DNA of 64,000 nucleotides from Armatimonadetes bacterium DC (GTDB taxonomy: Bacteria; Armatimonadota; Fimbriimonadia; Fimbriimonadales; GBS-DC): contig LDYB01000014.1 of NCBI GenBank assembly GCA_001442985.1, forward strand, positions 186,001 to 250,000. Direction: 5' to 3'. The notes below the pieces were generated by a model. The model saw only the letters and a list, made by a program, of their open reading frames with translations, ran no database searches and was not told the origin of the DNA. Position numbers and translations under genes: made by a program. This document shows positions 34,377 through 44,819 of the stretch, piece by piece; the stretch's first letter is position 1; each line of letters starts with the position of its first letter.

Positions 34377-34576
34377 GGCTCCCACCGCTCCAGTTGATAC
34401 AGCACAATCTGGCGCAGGGCGTTTTCGAGTTGCTCCACCAGTTCGGCGGGCACCTGAAAACGGTGCGCAATTGCTTCCCGCTGGGCGCGCGGCAGACGCA
34501 GAGCGCGCTCGTTCAGCCATTTCTCTACCGAAGGGCGCAGCGCTTGCCAGAGCCATCGAATCAGGGTCTGTCGCAT
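34373..34576 (-). CDS. Small basic helical protein, 67 aa
   Basis: MRQTLIRWLWQALRPSVEKW continues into LPRAQREAIAHRFQVPAELVEQLENALRQI, an all-helical, amphipathic protein. No family is recognised. It is the first gene of the four-gene set and overlaps the next by ATGA. A GGGAGA-like sequence precedes its ATG. Confidence 0.4.
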   Translation of the reverse strand: MRQTLIRWLWQALRPSVEKWLNERALRLPRAQREAIAHRFQVPAELVEQLENALRQIVLYQLERWEP

Positions 34577-34642
34577 TCCTGTTCACTCTCCCAGAGAAGG
34601 GACACGGAGCGCAGGGGCATGCAACTTCGCGCGGGTTTGGGG

Positions 34643-34648
34643 TACAAT
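34643..34648 (+). promoter_or_regulatory. -10 box TACAAT for rpmB-murB
   Basis: GGGGTACAAT lies 31 bases before the rpmB ATG, leaving a normal leader with AGGAGG. Confidence 0.5.
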
Positions 34649-34679
34649 GTGGGGTTGCAAACAGGAGGCAAATAAGGAA

Positions 34680-34904
34680 ATGGCACGCGTTTGCGAAATC
34701 TGTGGAAAAGGTCCGATGTTCGGGCACAATATTCAGCACCGCCATTCGGGTCAGTGGCGCTATCGTGCCCCAAAGACGAATCGGCAGTGGGCGCCGAATT
34801 TGCAGACCGTCCGCGCCTATGTGAACGGCGGGAAGACAGTGCGCCGTATCAAGGTGTGTACGCGCTGTTTGAAGGCGGGCAAAGTGCTGCGCGCGGTTGG
34901 ATGA
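34680..34904 (+). CDS. rpmB: 50S ribosomal protein L28
   Basis: A 74-residue L28 with both zinc-ribbon cysteine pairs (CEICG near the N-terminus and CTRCLKAG near the end), the C+ form. The middle SGQWRYRAPKTNRQWAPNLQ is typical. The start at 34680 gives MARVCEICGKGP, the normal N-terminus; AGGAGG lies 10 bases upstream. It overlaps murB by ATGA, an unusual pairing of a ribosomal and a cell-wall gene. Confidence 0.96.
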   Translation: MARVCEICGKGPMFGHNIQHRHSGQWRYRAPKTNRQWAPNLQTVRAYVNGGKTVRRIKVCTRCLKAGKVLRAVG

Positions 34905-35884
34905 GCTGGGATGCGGTTTTAGAGTCGCTGACGCCGCTTTGCTCGGAGCCAATCCGCCGTTCGGAGCCGATGCGCCGCCACACCACCCTGCGCGTGGGCG
35001 GTCCCGCGGCGCTTTTTTATCGGGTGCGCCATATCGACGAGTTCGCCCGAATCGCCGAATGGTGTCAGCAGCACGGCGTGCCCACCTTTATTATGGGGCA
35101 CGGGAGCAACATTCTGGTCAGCGACCGCGGCATCCCGGCGGTGGTGCTGTATAACGCCTGCGACCGCGCCGAGATTGGCGAGGAGACCTACGCCCAGACG
35201 GGGATTGCATTTCAGGAGCTGTTTTTGAAGACGGCGCGCGCGGGCTTGAGCGGGCTGGAGTTCGCCGTCGGGATTCCGGGCACATTAGGCGGCGCGCTGG
35301 TCTCCAACGCAGGCGCGTATCGCCACAATATTGCCGACCTGTTAATCGCAATTGAGCTGGTGTCGGAGGGGCGTCGGCAGTGGGTTTCGCCCGACTGGAT
35401 GGAGTTTTCCTATCGTGATAGCAAACTGCGCCGTCCGAACGCGCCGCCTACCGCCCTGCTGAGCGTGAAGTTGCGTCTGCAGCCCGACCAGCGCCTGAAG
35501 ATTCTGGCTCGCGCGCGCGAACTGCAGCGCCAGCGCATCGAGAAGCAACCGCCCGAATCGTCGGCGGGCAGTTTCTTCAAAAATGTCTACTCTTACGAGT
35601 TAGCCGAGCGCCTGCCTCAGCTGCCAAAGCCACTGCGTGAAGTGGGCGTCGTGCCTGCAGGCTTTCTGATAGAGGCGTGCGGGCTGAAAGGCTACACCGT
35701 TGGCGGCGCGTGCGTCTCGCGCAAACACGCCAACTTTCTGATTAATCGGGGATGGGCAACCGCCACGGATTTCCGCAAACTCGCCGACTTCGTGAAACAG
35801 CGTGTGTATGAGCAGTTCGGCGTCTGGCTGGAGGAGGAGGTGCTTTCGGTCGGCGATTGGAGCGAGCCGCACGAGGGGGCATAA
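34901..35884 (+). CDS. murB: UDP-N-acetylenolpyruvoylglucosamine reductase
   Basis: MurB makes UDP-MurNAc for peptidoglycan, using NADPH and FAD. The FAD-binding features are HTTLRVGGPA and MGHGSNILVSD. The catalytic region includes EFSYRDSKLR and the serine segment SAGSFFKN; the C-terminus has HANFLINRGWATATDF. The 327 residues and the lack of the 100-residue insert place it in the short type II form. Translation is coupled to rpmB by the ATGA overlap. Confidence 0.95.
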   Translation: MSWDAVLESLTPLCSEPIRRSEPMRRHTTLRVGGPAALFYRVRHIDEFARIAEWCQQHGVPTFIMGHGSNILVSDRGIPAVVLYNACDRAEIGEETYAQTGIAFQELFLKTARAGLSGLEFAVGIPGTLGGALVSNAGAYRHNIADLLIAIELVSEGRRQWVSPDWMEFSYRDSKLRRPNAPPTALLSVKLRLQPDQRLKILARARELQRQRIEKQPPESSAGSFFKNVYSYELAERLPQLPKPLREVGVVPAGFLIEACGLKGYTVGGACVSRKHANFLINRGWATATDFRKLADFVKQRVYEQFGVWLEEEVLSVGDWSEPHEGA

Positions 35885-35887
35885 GCG

Positions 35888-37591
35888 GTGGCGACACCGA
35901 AAAATATCCCGTTTGACAGTCTGAACCTGTATGCGGTGCTGACCGAGTGCCAGCCGCTGGTGGGGGGACGAATTCAGGACATCCGCCAGCCTGAGCCACT
36001 CACGGTGGTGCTGGAGGTCTACGCTCAGCGCCGCGAACATTATCTGCTGATTTCTGCCGATGCCCAGTTCGCGCGGCTCCATAGGGTCAGCAAACGCCCG
36101 CCGAACGCGCCCACGCCGCCCCCGTTTCTGCAGAGCCTGCGCAAGCACATAGAGGGCGGAACCCTCACCCAGATCGAGCAGATCGGGTTTGACCGCATCG
36201 TGAGCCTGCATGTGCGCACGCGCGAGGGCGAATACCGCCTGATGGTGGAGCTGATGGGCAAGCACTCCAACATCATTCTGGTGAACCCGTCGGGGCTGAT
36301 TCAGAGCGCGATTAAGTGGGTTTCACCTAAGCAGAGTGCGGTGCGCCCCATCCGTTCGGCGGAGCGGTATCAGTTGCCTCCGACGCGCGTGGAGGGTCTG
36401 CGCAACCCGCTGACGCTGAGCGATGCCGAATGGCGCGCCCTCTGGGAGCAGGCGGAGGGCGACTGGCAGGCATATCTGGAGGGCTTGAGCGGCTTCACAG
36501 CGCAGGAACTGAACGCCGTCGCCGAAGGCGGTTTTGAGAGCCTGTTGGCATGGGTGGAACGCCTGCGCCACGCACGCTGGGAGCCTGTGGTCATACGCGA
36601 CCCCAACACCCATCGGGCGATAGGCGCCTACCCTTTCCCAACCCTGCAGTTTCCCCCCGCGTGGCAGCACCCGCGTCAGAGCCTCAACAGCGCGTGGGAG
36701 ACCGTGTTCGACGAGCGCATTCGCCACGCCCGCATGGACGCCTTGCGCAATACCCTCCTGCCCGCCCTGCGCAAAGCGCTTCAGGCACGCCAGCGCGCTC
36801 TGGAAGAGATTGAACGCGCCCTCGAAGAGGGTCTCCACGCCGACCGCTGGCAACTGTTTGGGGAGCTGATTCTCGCCTTCGGACATACGCTGGAGCCAGA
36901 CGCCACGAAACTGCTTGCCCCTGACTACACGCACCCCGATATGCCCACGATTGAAATCCCGATAGACCCCACCCGAAGCGTGGTGGAGAACGCCGAGCGC
37001 TATTTTCAGAAAGCGCGCCGCGCCCGTGAGCATCAAAACGAGCTGGCACAGCGCTACGGCATACTGAGCGAGGAAGCGGAGGCGTTGCGCCTCGCGTTGG
37101 AACGCACCGAAAACGCGCACACCGAGACCGACCTGCGCCCGATTCTGGAAGAAGCCCGAGCGCGCGGCTGGCTGCGCGAAACTGCCCCGCTGCACCCCGC
37201 CAAACGCGCCGAGAAAGACCCCTTTGAAGGACACCGCATCCGCGTGCATCTCAGCCCCGACGGCTATCAGGTGCTGGTGGGCGAAAACGCCGAAGCGAAC
37301 GACTACCTGCTGACCCGCGTGGCGCGCCCCAACGATTGGTGGCTCCATGTGCGTGCAGGCACAGGAGCGCATGTGATTATCCGCACGAACAATCAACCTG
37401 AGCGCGTGCCCCGACGCACCTTAGAGTTCGCCGCGAAACTCGCCGCCCAGAACAGCGCCGACCGACACGCGCATATCGTGGAGGTGGACTACACCCTGCG
37501 CAAGTATGTGCGCAAGCCGAAAGGCGCGCCGTCGGGTTTTGCGCTCTACACCCACGAAAAGACGCTCGCCGTGCGCCCCAACGCGCCGTAG
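35888..37591 (+). CDS. rqcH: NFACT-family ribosome-quality-control protein (RqcH/Rqc2-like)
   Basis: Bacterial Rqc2 homologues bind stalled large subunits and add alanine tails to the nascent chain. Domain order in 567 residues: NFACT-N (FDSLNLYAVLTECQPLVGGRI, then HSNIILVN), a helix-hairpin-helix plus coiled coil in the middle (about 180-420) and the NFACT-R domain (WLHVRAGTGAHVII) with HIVEVDYTLRKYVRKPKGAP. The coding frame opens with GTG just 3 bases after the murB stop, so it belongs to the same transcript. Confidence 0.9.
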   Translation: MATPKNIPFDSLNLYAVLTECQPLVGGRIQDIRQPEPLTVVLEVYAQRREHYLLISADAQFARLHRVSKRPPNAPTPPPFLQSLRKHIEGGTLTQIEQIGFDRIVSLHVRTREGEYRLMVELMGKHSNIILVNPSGLIQSAIKWVSPKQSAVRPIRSAERYQLPPTRVEGLRNPLTLSDAEWRALWEQAEGDWQAYLEGLSGFTAQELNAVAEGGFESLLAWVERLRHARWEPVVIRDPNTHRAIGAYPFPTLQFPPAWQHPRQSLNSAWETVFDERIRHARMDALRNTLLPALRKALQARQRALEEIERALEEGLHADRWQLFGELILAFGHTLEPDATKLLAPDYTHPDMPTIEIPIDPTRSVVENAERYFQKARRAREHQNELAQRYGILSEEAEALRLALERTENAHTETDLRPILEEARARGWLRETAPLHPAKRAEKDPFEGHRIRVHLSPDGYQVLVGENAEANDYLLTRVARPNDWWLHVRAGTGAHVIIRTNNQPERVPRRTLEFAAKLAAQNSADRHAHIVEVDYTLRKYVRKPKGAPSGFALYTHEKTLAVRPNAP

Positions 37592-37595
37592 CCCC

Positions 37596-39395
<1,800 letters not shown>

Positions 39396-39456
39396 CGCTG
39401 TGCCCTCCTGAGGGGAATCGTTTGCTCACAGAATCTCTTTTTCCTGCTATATCGGG

Positions 39457-39462
39457 TATTCT
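39457..39462 (+). promoter_or_regulatory. -10 box TATTCT, predicted leaderless GTG start
   Basis: CGGGTATTCT is followed by 7 bases and the GTG at 39470. Confidence 0.45.
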
Positions 39463-39469
39463 TTAAACT

Positions 39470-39964
39470 GTGCTGTCAGGTATGCCTCACGGGGTGCAGA
39501 TTTTGCTGGGGGTGCTGTTGGCACTGGTGGCAGGGGTGGAGAGCAGCGCGCTCCTGCTGCATGGGCTTTCCATGCTGGAAGACCCGAATATGTTGCGCGA
39601 TGGTCAGTATATGCTCGTCTTCTTTATCGGGGGTGGGTCTGGTCTGCTGGCGGCAATACCAAGCGCTATCGTGGTGGGCGTCCAACTGGCGCGAAAACCT
39701 CACCTTTTCGTACCGCTTGGGATTGCGCTGAGCATCTGTCTGGCGATAGGGGTCGGTACTGGGCTGATTTTGAGCATCTTCGGGGGTGTCAACGCCGTGC
39801 TGTGGGGGCTTCTCGGCATGGGGTTGGCGCTGCTCGGACTCCCAATGGCGCCCTTGAGCATTCTGTGGTTCCATCACACGCTTCCTGTAACGCTCCCTGT
39901 GGGGCTGGGGTTGCTTGTGGTGGCGGTAGGGGTGAGCTGGCGGTATGGGAAGGGGGGACTATGA
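39470..39964 (+). CDS. Small polytopic membrane protein, 164 aa
   Basis: Four or five hydrophobic helices are evident, for example VQILLGVLLALVAGVESSAL and LGIALSICLAIGVGTGLIL, with very short loops. I recognise no family. Two starts are possible: GTG at 39470, exactly 7 bases after a TATTCT box, or ATG at 39482. The position of the box favours the GTG and a leaderless message. It overlaps the convergent restriction gene by 6 bases. Confidence 0.55.
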   Translation: MLSGMPHGVQILLGVLLALVAGVESSALLLHGLSMLEDPNMLRDGQYMLVFFIGGGSGLLAAIPSAIVVGVQLARKPHLFVPLGIALSICLAIGVGTGLILSIFGGVNAVLWGLLGMGLALLGLPMAPLSILWFHHTLPVTLPVGLGLLVVAVGVSWRYGKGGL

Positions 39965-40792
39965 GGAGGACCTGATCCCGAAAGTTTGCAATATCTTCTG
40001 CTCAAACTCTCGCCCGACCTCTTCGTAGATTGCGAGGAGCGCCTCGTAAGTTCCCTCGCCGCCTATCAGGTTCCAGAATTCTGCTCCAATCAGCACAGCA
40101 TCCTCAAAAGGGGCATAGTTTTTCGCATAGTTCCACTGATAGTCCTCGCGCGAATGTCCATACGGGTTATACGGAAGCGCAAAGTACGCCTGGACTTCGG
40201 GACGGGGTTTCCCTTTAATCAGGTGGATGCGCAGCAATCGCTGGGTAACCTCCAAACACTGCCCTTTGTTCGGCTGCGGTGACTTGATCTCGAAGAATAG
40301 TTCGTTACCGTTGTGCGTGAGAATATAAATATCCGCAGTTGCTTCGAGAAACTGTGTAGCGCTACTGGCACCCGCTGCCAGCACCGAGTTGACCATATCA
40401 GCAAACGCCAGTCTCTGACCCTTGGTTGCCATTCTCTCAAAGTTTCTTACCTGAGCATCAATGGCATCAATCGCTTCCTTGCTTACCTGCGCTGAAATTT
40501 TGTGGTTGCGTCTGGCGTCCCGATGGTACTGTCGGGCGATGAACAGGGCGCACTGCTCAAAAGTGCTGCCTAATCGGGTGCTGAACTTCCTCTCAAGCTC
40601 GCTGATGCCCCGTAGAGGAGCAGGAAGCACTGCTGCATGGAATGGCTTCAGTGTGGCTTTATTCGCAGTAGAATCGTGCGAGACCTTTTTGTCATCTCCT
40701 TTTGTTTCCGAGAGCAACTTTTCAATAAACTTGCGAAGATAACTCTTGATCTGTTCCTGTGTCTTGTAGTTGATAGGGTCTCCACCTGCCAT
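39959..40792 (-). CDS. TdeIII-like type II restriction endonuclease, 277 aa
   Basis: The sequence pattern matches the TdeIII restriction family (a characterised member is reported to cut GGNCC). The PD-(D/E)XK core is visible as D154 in ATADIYIL and E168-I-K170 in LFFEIKSPQPNKGQ; E80 may complete the site. It starts on the last base of the methyltransferase stop (TGATG), so it is translated only after the methyltransferase. Target site is inferred from family only. Confidence 0.82.
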   Translation of the reverse strand: MAGGDPINYKTQEQIKSYLRKFIEKLLSETKGDDKKVSHDSTANKATLKPFHAAVLPAPLRGISELERKFSTRLGSTFEQCALFIARQYHRDARRNHKISAQVSKEAIDAIDAQVRNFERMATKGQRLAFADMVNSVLAAGASSATQFLEATADIYILTHNGNELFFEIKSPQPNKGQCLEVTQRLLRIHLIKGKPRPEVQAYFALPYNPYGHSREDYQWNYAKNYAPFEDAVLIGAEFWNLIGGEGTYEALLAIYEEVGREFEQKILQTFGIRSSS

Positions 40793-42021
40793 CAGCGTTT
40801 CCTCCAGATGAAAACCGACTCGAAAAACTCCGTTGAGCGTCTCCCTGTACGCCGATTAACATGACGGTGAAGCACGCCCTCTTCCACGACATCGAGCTGG
40901 CGGGCAATCTCTGGATAAAGGTTGTGCTTATCGTTAGCGACAACAATAATCGGCGCGTTAGAGGGCATAACCTCCAGCGCACGGCGGAAAACAGCCGCAA
41001 TATCTGCCATATATTGAGCCTTTGCCCGTTCCGACGCGCCATTCGAGGCGGCGCCAATCTCGCGCACGCTTAAATCGGGAAGATTCAGCAGGTGGTAGGC
41101 ATACGCATGCTGGTCATGGTAATCAATAAGCCCTACATAGGGGGGACTGGTGATGATACCGTCCACTGGCGGGAAGCAAGCCTCGCGGCTATCTGCGTGG
41201 TGAATCTCGACACGAGCGTTCGTGCGTACATAAGCAAACTCAGCAACGCGCCGAACCGTGTCCTCGCTATAGCGCTTCAGAAACTTAAGGGCTTCGGTTG
41301 TCGGCTCGCAGACGCGCCGGTGTTTATAGCACCAGTACGGCTCGGTTTGCGGTTTCTTGGGGAAATCCAGGTCGTAATGGGGCGTCAGGCGAGCGGATCG
41401 TGCCGAGCGCGAGAGGATGACCCGCAATAAATCCTTGTAAAGATAGTCCCCCTGCTCTATGACGGAGCGATAAGTCAGCAGCTCGCGGAGCGCCTGCGGC
41501 GCGTACCACATCCTTAAATAGTCGGAGCGAGGCGAATCCACTTCCAAAACGCACGGTTCTACCTCCCCCAGTAACGAGAGCTGACTGTTCCGCCGTGTTA
41601 GCAGGCGTTCGGTTTGTGCCAATGCGTCGAACACTTCCCACCGCATACGGGAGAGGTCGTAAACTTCCGTTTTAGCGCGACACAACATCACATTGAAGGC
41701 AGACACATCATAACCCACAGCGTGTATGCCCAGCTCATTCGCCTGCACCAGTGTTGTCCCAGAGCCGACGAATGGGTCTAACACGGTCTGACCGGGCTGG
41801 AAATATTTGCGCAGGAAGACCTCCACCAGCTGCGGGATGAACTTGCCCAGATATGGGTGCAACCGATGCACATGGCGCGTGCGGACACGCTCAGGCAAGT
41901 CTTTTTCGCGCCAATTAAGATTCAACGCCTCCAGCGGGGTATCGGGCGTCACGGAGGCGGGGTCAATCGGCTGATGCGCTCCGTGATAGATCCCTACGCG
42001 ACGCTCCTCGTTCGTTAGCAT
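40792..42021 (-). CDS. Site-specific DNA methyltransferase (type II), 409 aa
   Basis: Modification partner of the TdeIII-like nuclease. SAM-binding motif I is DPFVGSGTT (residues 82-90) and the catalytic motif IV is TSPPY (291-295), which favours N4-cytosine methylation. Motif I precedes motif IV with some 200 residues between, so the order differs from typical beta-class enzymes where TSPPY comes first. A target-recognition region probably fills 120-280. A TATCCT box exactly 7 bases before the ATG predicts a leaderless start. Confidence 0.88.
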   Translation of the reverse strand: MLTNEERRVGIYHGAHQPIDPASVTPDTPLEALNLNWREKDLPERVRTRHVHRLHPYLGKFIPQLVEVFLRKYFQPGQTVLDPFVGSGTTLVQANELGIHAVGYDVSAFNVMLCRAKTEVYDLSRMRWEVFDALAQTERLLTRRNSQLSLLGEVEPCVLEVDSPRSDYLRMWYAPQALRELLTYRSVIEQGDYLYKDLLRVILSRSARSARLTPHYDLDFPKKPQTEPYWCYKHRRVCEPTTEALKFLKRYSEDTVRRVAEFAYVRTNARVEIHHADSREACFPPVDGIITSPPYVGLIDYHDQHAYAYHLLNLPDLSVREIGAASNGASERAKAQYMADIAAVFRRALEVMPSNAPIIVVANDKHNLYPEIARQLDVVEEGVLHRHVNRRTGRRSTEFFESVFIWRKR

Positions 42022-42028
42022 CGCCTGT

Positions 42029-42034
42029 AGGATA
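42029..42034 (-). promoter_or_regulatory. -10 box TATCCT for the restriction-modification operon
   Basis: GGGTATCCT on the minus strand is followed by 7 bases and the ATG at 42021. It overlaps the tail of the small gene at 42037 by proximity only. Confidence 0.55.
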
Positions 42035-42036
42035 CC

Positions 42037-42129
42037 CTATCCCTTCGTTTGGGCGCGCCAATAAAACCAGTGCCACAGCAAAATGGCGCCCTGAATCAGC
42101 AGCACGCTTAGCACGCACCAGAGCCACAT
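42037..42129 (-). CDS. 30-residue single-helix membrane peptide
   Basis: An ORF below the usual size cut-off encodes MWLWCVLSVLLIQGAILLWH, then FYWRAQTKG. It is one transmembrane helix with a positively charged C-terminal tail, so the tail should face the cytoplasm. It starts 4 bases after the stop of the large PHP-domain gene, with AGAGG before the ATG, so it is probably translated from the same mRNA. Real expression is not proven; the strong hydrophobicity, Trp content and tight spacing argue for it. Confidence 0.45.
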   Translation of the reverse strand: MWLWCVLSVLLIQGAILLWHWFYWRAQTKG

Positions 42130-42133
42130 GCCT

Positions 42134-44692
42134 CTACTCGCGCTCCCAGTAGAGCGGGTTGGTGAACGAAAGCGGGTACGCCCCATAAAGCGCCGTGAAC
42201 TTCTCGCCACGAGCAATCAGAATCACCCAGCCTCTGGGCGCATCAGGCGGCAGAGGCACCTGAATCGTGCCCCGATAGTTCAGCGGCGCGTTTTCGGGCT
42301 GGTTCAGCACAACCTCTTTCACCACCTGCCCGTTCACCACCACCTGCAATTTGTTTGTGCGAATCCACGAGGGCGCGCGCACCTCTGCCACCAGCGTGAG
42401 CGTGTCGCTCTTCACGCGCACCGTGCCCCCAATCGGTACACGGCTTCGGTTCTCCTGGGCGTAAAAAGTGAGCATCGGTCCGCCGCACACCACGAGATTG
42501 CCCTGTCGCATGGTCGCGGTGAGGTTCGCGGGCGTCACGCGGCGCGGGTCGCGATGTCCAAAGTAGATGTAAGTGCGCGGATAGCCCGGCTGAAGCCGAT
42601 AAGCGTGGTGGCTGTCGGTGTTGCCAATCGCCAGATAGCGCTTGCCCTGATTCAGGAAGTAGTACCAGTCCTGCATCACGAGCTCTGCGCCGCTGGGGTT
42701 ATCGCCGTTGAAGACCTCTATTGCGTCAAAAGCGTCGGAAAACTCTTCGGCGCGTTTGATTTCGCCGGTTTTGGGGTCAAAGCCCACATAGGCAAAATAA
42801 CCCATCGTGGGCGCACGGGGATGGTTCACCTGCACAATCACATCGCCGTCGTAGTTTTTACGCGCCGCCTCAAAAATCTCCTTCGCACCCAGATCATACC
42901 ACGAGACCGCGCCGTTATTGGGCAGGTTCGGGTCATAGCGCTGGGGGTAGGCATTAAAGTGTCCCAGCGGCCAGACGGGCGTAATCTCCGTGCCCACGAT
43001 GGACACGATGCGGTTCTCCGCTTTCAGCTGGCGAATCACAGGGCTGAAGTCGGTGTTGATGTCGTGGTCGGTGGCGGTCAGGATATGCACGCCGCAGGCA
43101 ATATACGCCTTCACCTTATCCGCCAGCGGGTCGTGGGAATCGGGCGAGGGCAGGGCATGCACATGGAAATCGCCCGCCAGATAGCCCGGCATCGGGGCGG
43201 TATGTTTCAGGATTGCCTCAAGGAGGGTCGTTTCGCCAGAAACCAGCGTGAGCTCCTGCTGGGCAACCTCATATTCAAAGCCGCGCGTGAGCGTGATGCG
43301 ATACTTGCCCGGCTCCACCGGGAGCGTTTCGTCGCCTGTGAGGCTGAAGTAGGTGCGTTCGAAGCGTCCGAAGTTGCCCTCTTCGCCGAATCGCACACGC
43401 TCAGGCTTCGGAACGCTCGCCGATTCCAGCCGTTCGAACACGACGGCGACAGGTTCGGGGCGTCGGCGTTCGTTCAGGGCGCGAATCTGGAGCAAAGCGG
43501 GCGCCTCCAGCGTAATGATGGGCGTTTCGCTGGCGGGAGCCTCCACTCGAAAAGCGCGCGGGCTATGATGATCCGCAAACGCCATCCCCTGATAGGCGCC
43601 CGGCGTCAGCTGCGCGGTGAAACGCCCCAGCTCATCGGTCGTGGCAAGCGTAACAAATTCGTCCGAGCCGTTCATCAGATAGACCCGCGCGTCGGGGAGG
43701 GGCTTGCCCGTGTTGTCAATCACGCGCCCGCGCAGGGTAACCAGCTCTGCCTGCGTGTTCTGATGCCGACGCCACTCGCGCCGAATGGTTTCCAGCTCGC
43801 CTTCTGAGACAGTGAACGCCCAGCGCACGGTGAGCGTGTGTTGCGGCTCTACAGGCGCATTCATCACGAGCGGAACGAGATAGATGTCCTGCACCTTCTG
43901 TACCTGAGTGAAGACGCCCTCTGTGAGGTAGACACCATACGCCAGGCGCGAGCCGACATTCGCCACAAACGGGATGGCGCCCCGAAGCGTTTGCAACAGC
44001 CCCAGCGCGGGCGGACCCGCGAACCGAAACGCATGGCTCGCGCTCCCGAACGGCGGGAGAAACATTACCATCCCATCGCCCTGAACCCAGCCCAGCATGA
44101 GCGTATAGCGCTGGGGGCTGGAGGTGGCATTCTGCAGCTGGCATTCAATCTGCAGAGTGGGGCTATCGGGATTGAGCGTGTAGGTGAGCGTGGCGTGAAC
44201 CCCTATCGGCTGGCTGGGTGTGCGAAGCGCCTGATCCACAATCGGGAAGCGCTCATCCACCATCTCGGCGCGCACAATCGCGGGCTTGCCCTCACCCCCT
44301 TCCGATTCCACACGCACGGAAACCGCTTTCAGCAGGCGCGCGTTGGTGAGTCCCCGCGCGTCCATCACTGCCAGAAACATCTCGCCGAGCATATCGGCGT
44401 CGTGCCCGCCTGCATTCCGAACCGCATCCAGCAGGCGCCCCCCGTACAACGAATAACCCGAAGTGCGCCGTGCGCCCGCAATCACAAAAGTCGCCTCATG
44501 ATTGCGCAGCACAAAATCGCCTGCTCTGCCCTCCGCTTTTGCGCCGCCCGGCAAATCGGACTCTGCCGCCCGAACCGCCTCCGCCGTGCCTTTCGGTGGG
44601 ATGGGAATCGGCTTCAGGGGTTTGCCGTGGTCGTGCGCCAGCGCAATGCTGAGAACCGCCCAGAACACCCATAGCCAGCCGCTCCGTCGCAT
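42134..44692 (-). CDS. Secreted CehA/McbA-type PHP-domain metallohydrolase, 852 aa
   Basis: A signal peptide (MRRSGWLWVFWAVLSIALA) precedes a beta-rich N-terminal half. A carboxypeptidase-like regulatory domain lies at about 330-400 (LRGRVIDNTGKPLPDARVYL). The PHP phosphoesterase-like domain begins at about 510, with metal ligands in GDFHVHALPSPDSHD, TATDHDI, QVNHPR and GNTDSHHAY. Related proteins hydrolyse esters or phosphoesters outside the cytoplasm; the substrate is unknown. Upstream GGAGG lies close to the ATG. The 30-residue peptide follows at once. Confidence 0.85.
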   Translation of the reverse strand: MRRSGWLWVFWAVLSIALAHDHGKPLKPIPIPPKGTAEAVRAAESDLPGGAKAEGRAGDFVLRNHEATFVIAGARRTSGYSLYGGRLLDAVRNAGGHDADMLGEMFLAVMDARGLTNARLLKAVSVRVESEGGEGKPAIVRAEMVDERFPIVDQALRTPSQPIGVHATLTYTLNPDSPTLQIECQLQNATSSPQRYTLMLGWVQGDGMVMFLPPFGSASHAFRFAGPPALGLLQTLRGAIPFVANVGSRLAYGVYLTEGVFTQVQKVQDIYLVPLVMNAPVEPQHTLTVRWAFTVSEGELETIRREWRRHQNTQAELVTLRGRVIDNTGKPLPDARVYLMNGSDEFVTLATTDELGRFTAQLTPGAYQGMAFADHHSPRAFRVEAPASETPIITLEAPALLQIRALNERRRPEPVAVVFERLESASVPKPERVRFGEEGNFGRFERTYFSLTGDETLPVEPGKYRITLTRGFEYEVAQQELTLVSGETTLLEAILKHTAPMPGYLAGDFHVHALPSPDSHDPLADKVKAYIACGVHILTATDHDINTDFSPVIRQLKAENRIVSIVGTEITPVWPLGHFNAYPQRYDPNLPNNGAVSWYDLGAKEIFEAARKNYDGDVIVQVNHPRAPTMGYFAYVGFDPKTGEIKRAEEFSDAFDAIEVFNGDNPSGAELVMQDWYYFLNQGKRYLAIGNTDSHHAYRLQPGYPRTYIYFGHRDPRRVTPANLTATMRQGNLVVCGGPMLTFYAQENRSRVPIGGTVRVKSDTLTLVAEVRAPSWIRTNKLQVVVNGQVVKEVVLNQPENAPLNYRGTIQVPLPPDAPRGWVILIARGEKFTALYGAYPLSFTNPLYWERE

Positions 44693-44758
44693 GCAGAACC
44701 TCCTTCTAATGACCTTTCAGTCAAACGCCATGATACCCCACATGCATTAAAGGAGGGT

Positions 44759-44796
44759 AAAAAACAGGGGGAAGGAGCCTGTGCCCTGTCCCCCGT
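44759..44796 (-). terminator. Terminator of the EF-hand protein gene
   Basis: On the minus strand GGGGGACAGG ... CCTTCCCCCTG forms a stem and is followed by TTTTTT. It lies just beyond the stop at 44820. Confidence 0.75.
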
Positions 44797-44819
44797 TGTA
44801 CCCCAGCAACAGCATGCCT

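Noticed and set aside
42128-43807. 559-codon plus-strand open frame
   Set aside because: It lies fully antisense to the PHP-domain gene, which has signal peptide, motifs and a good start; the translation is His/Arg-rich shadow sequence.
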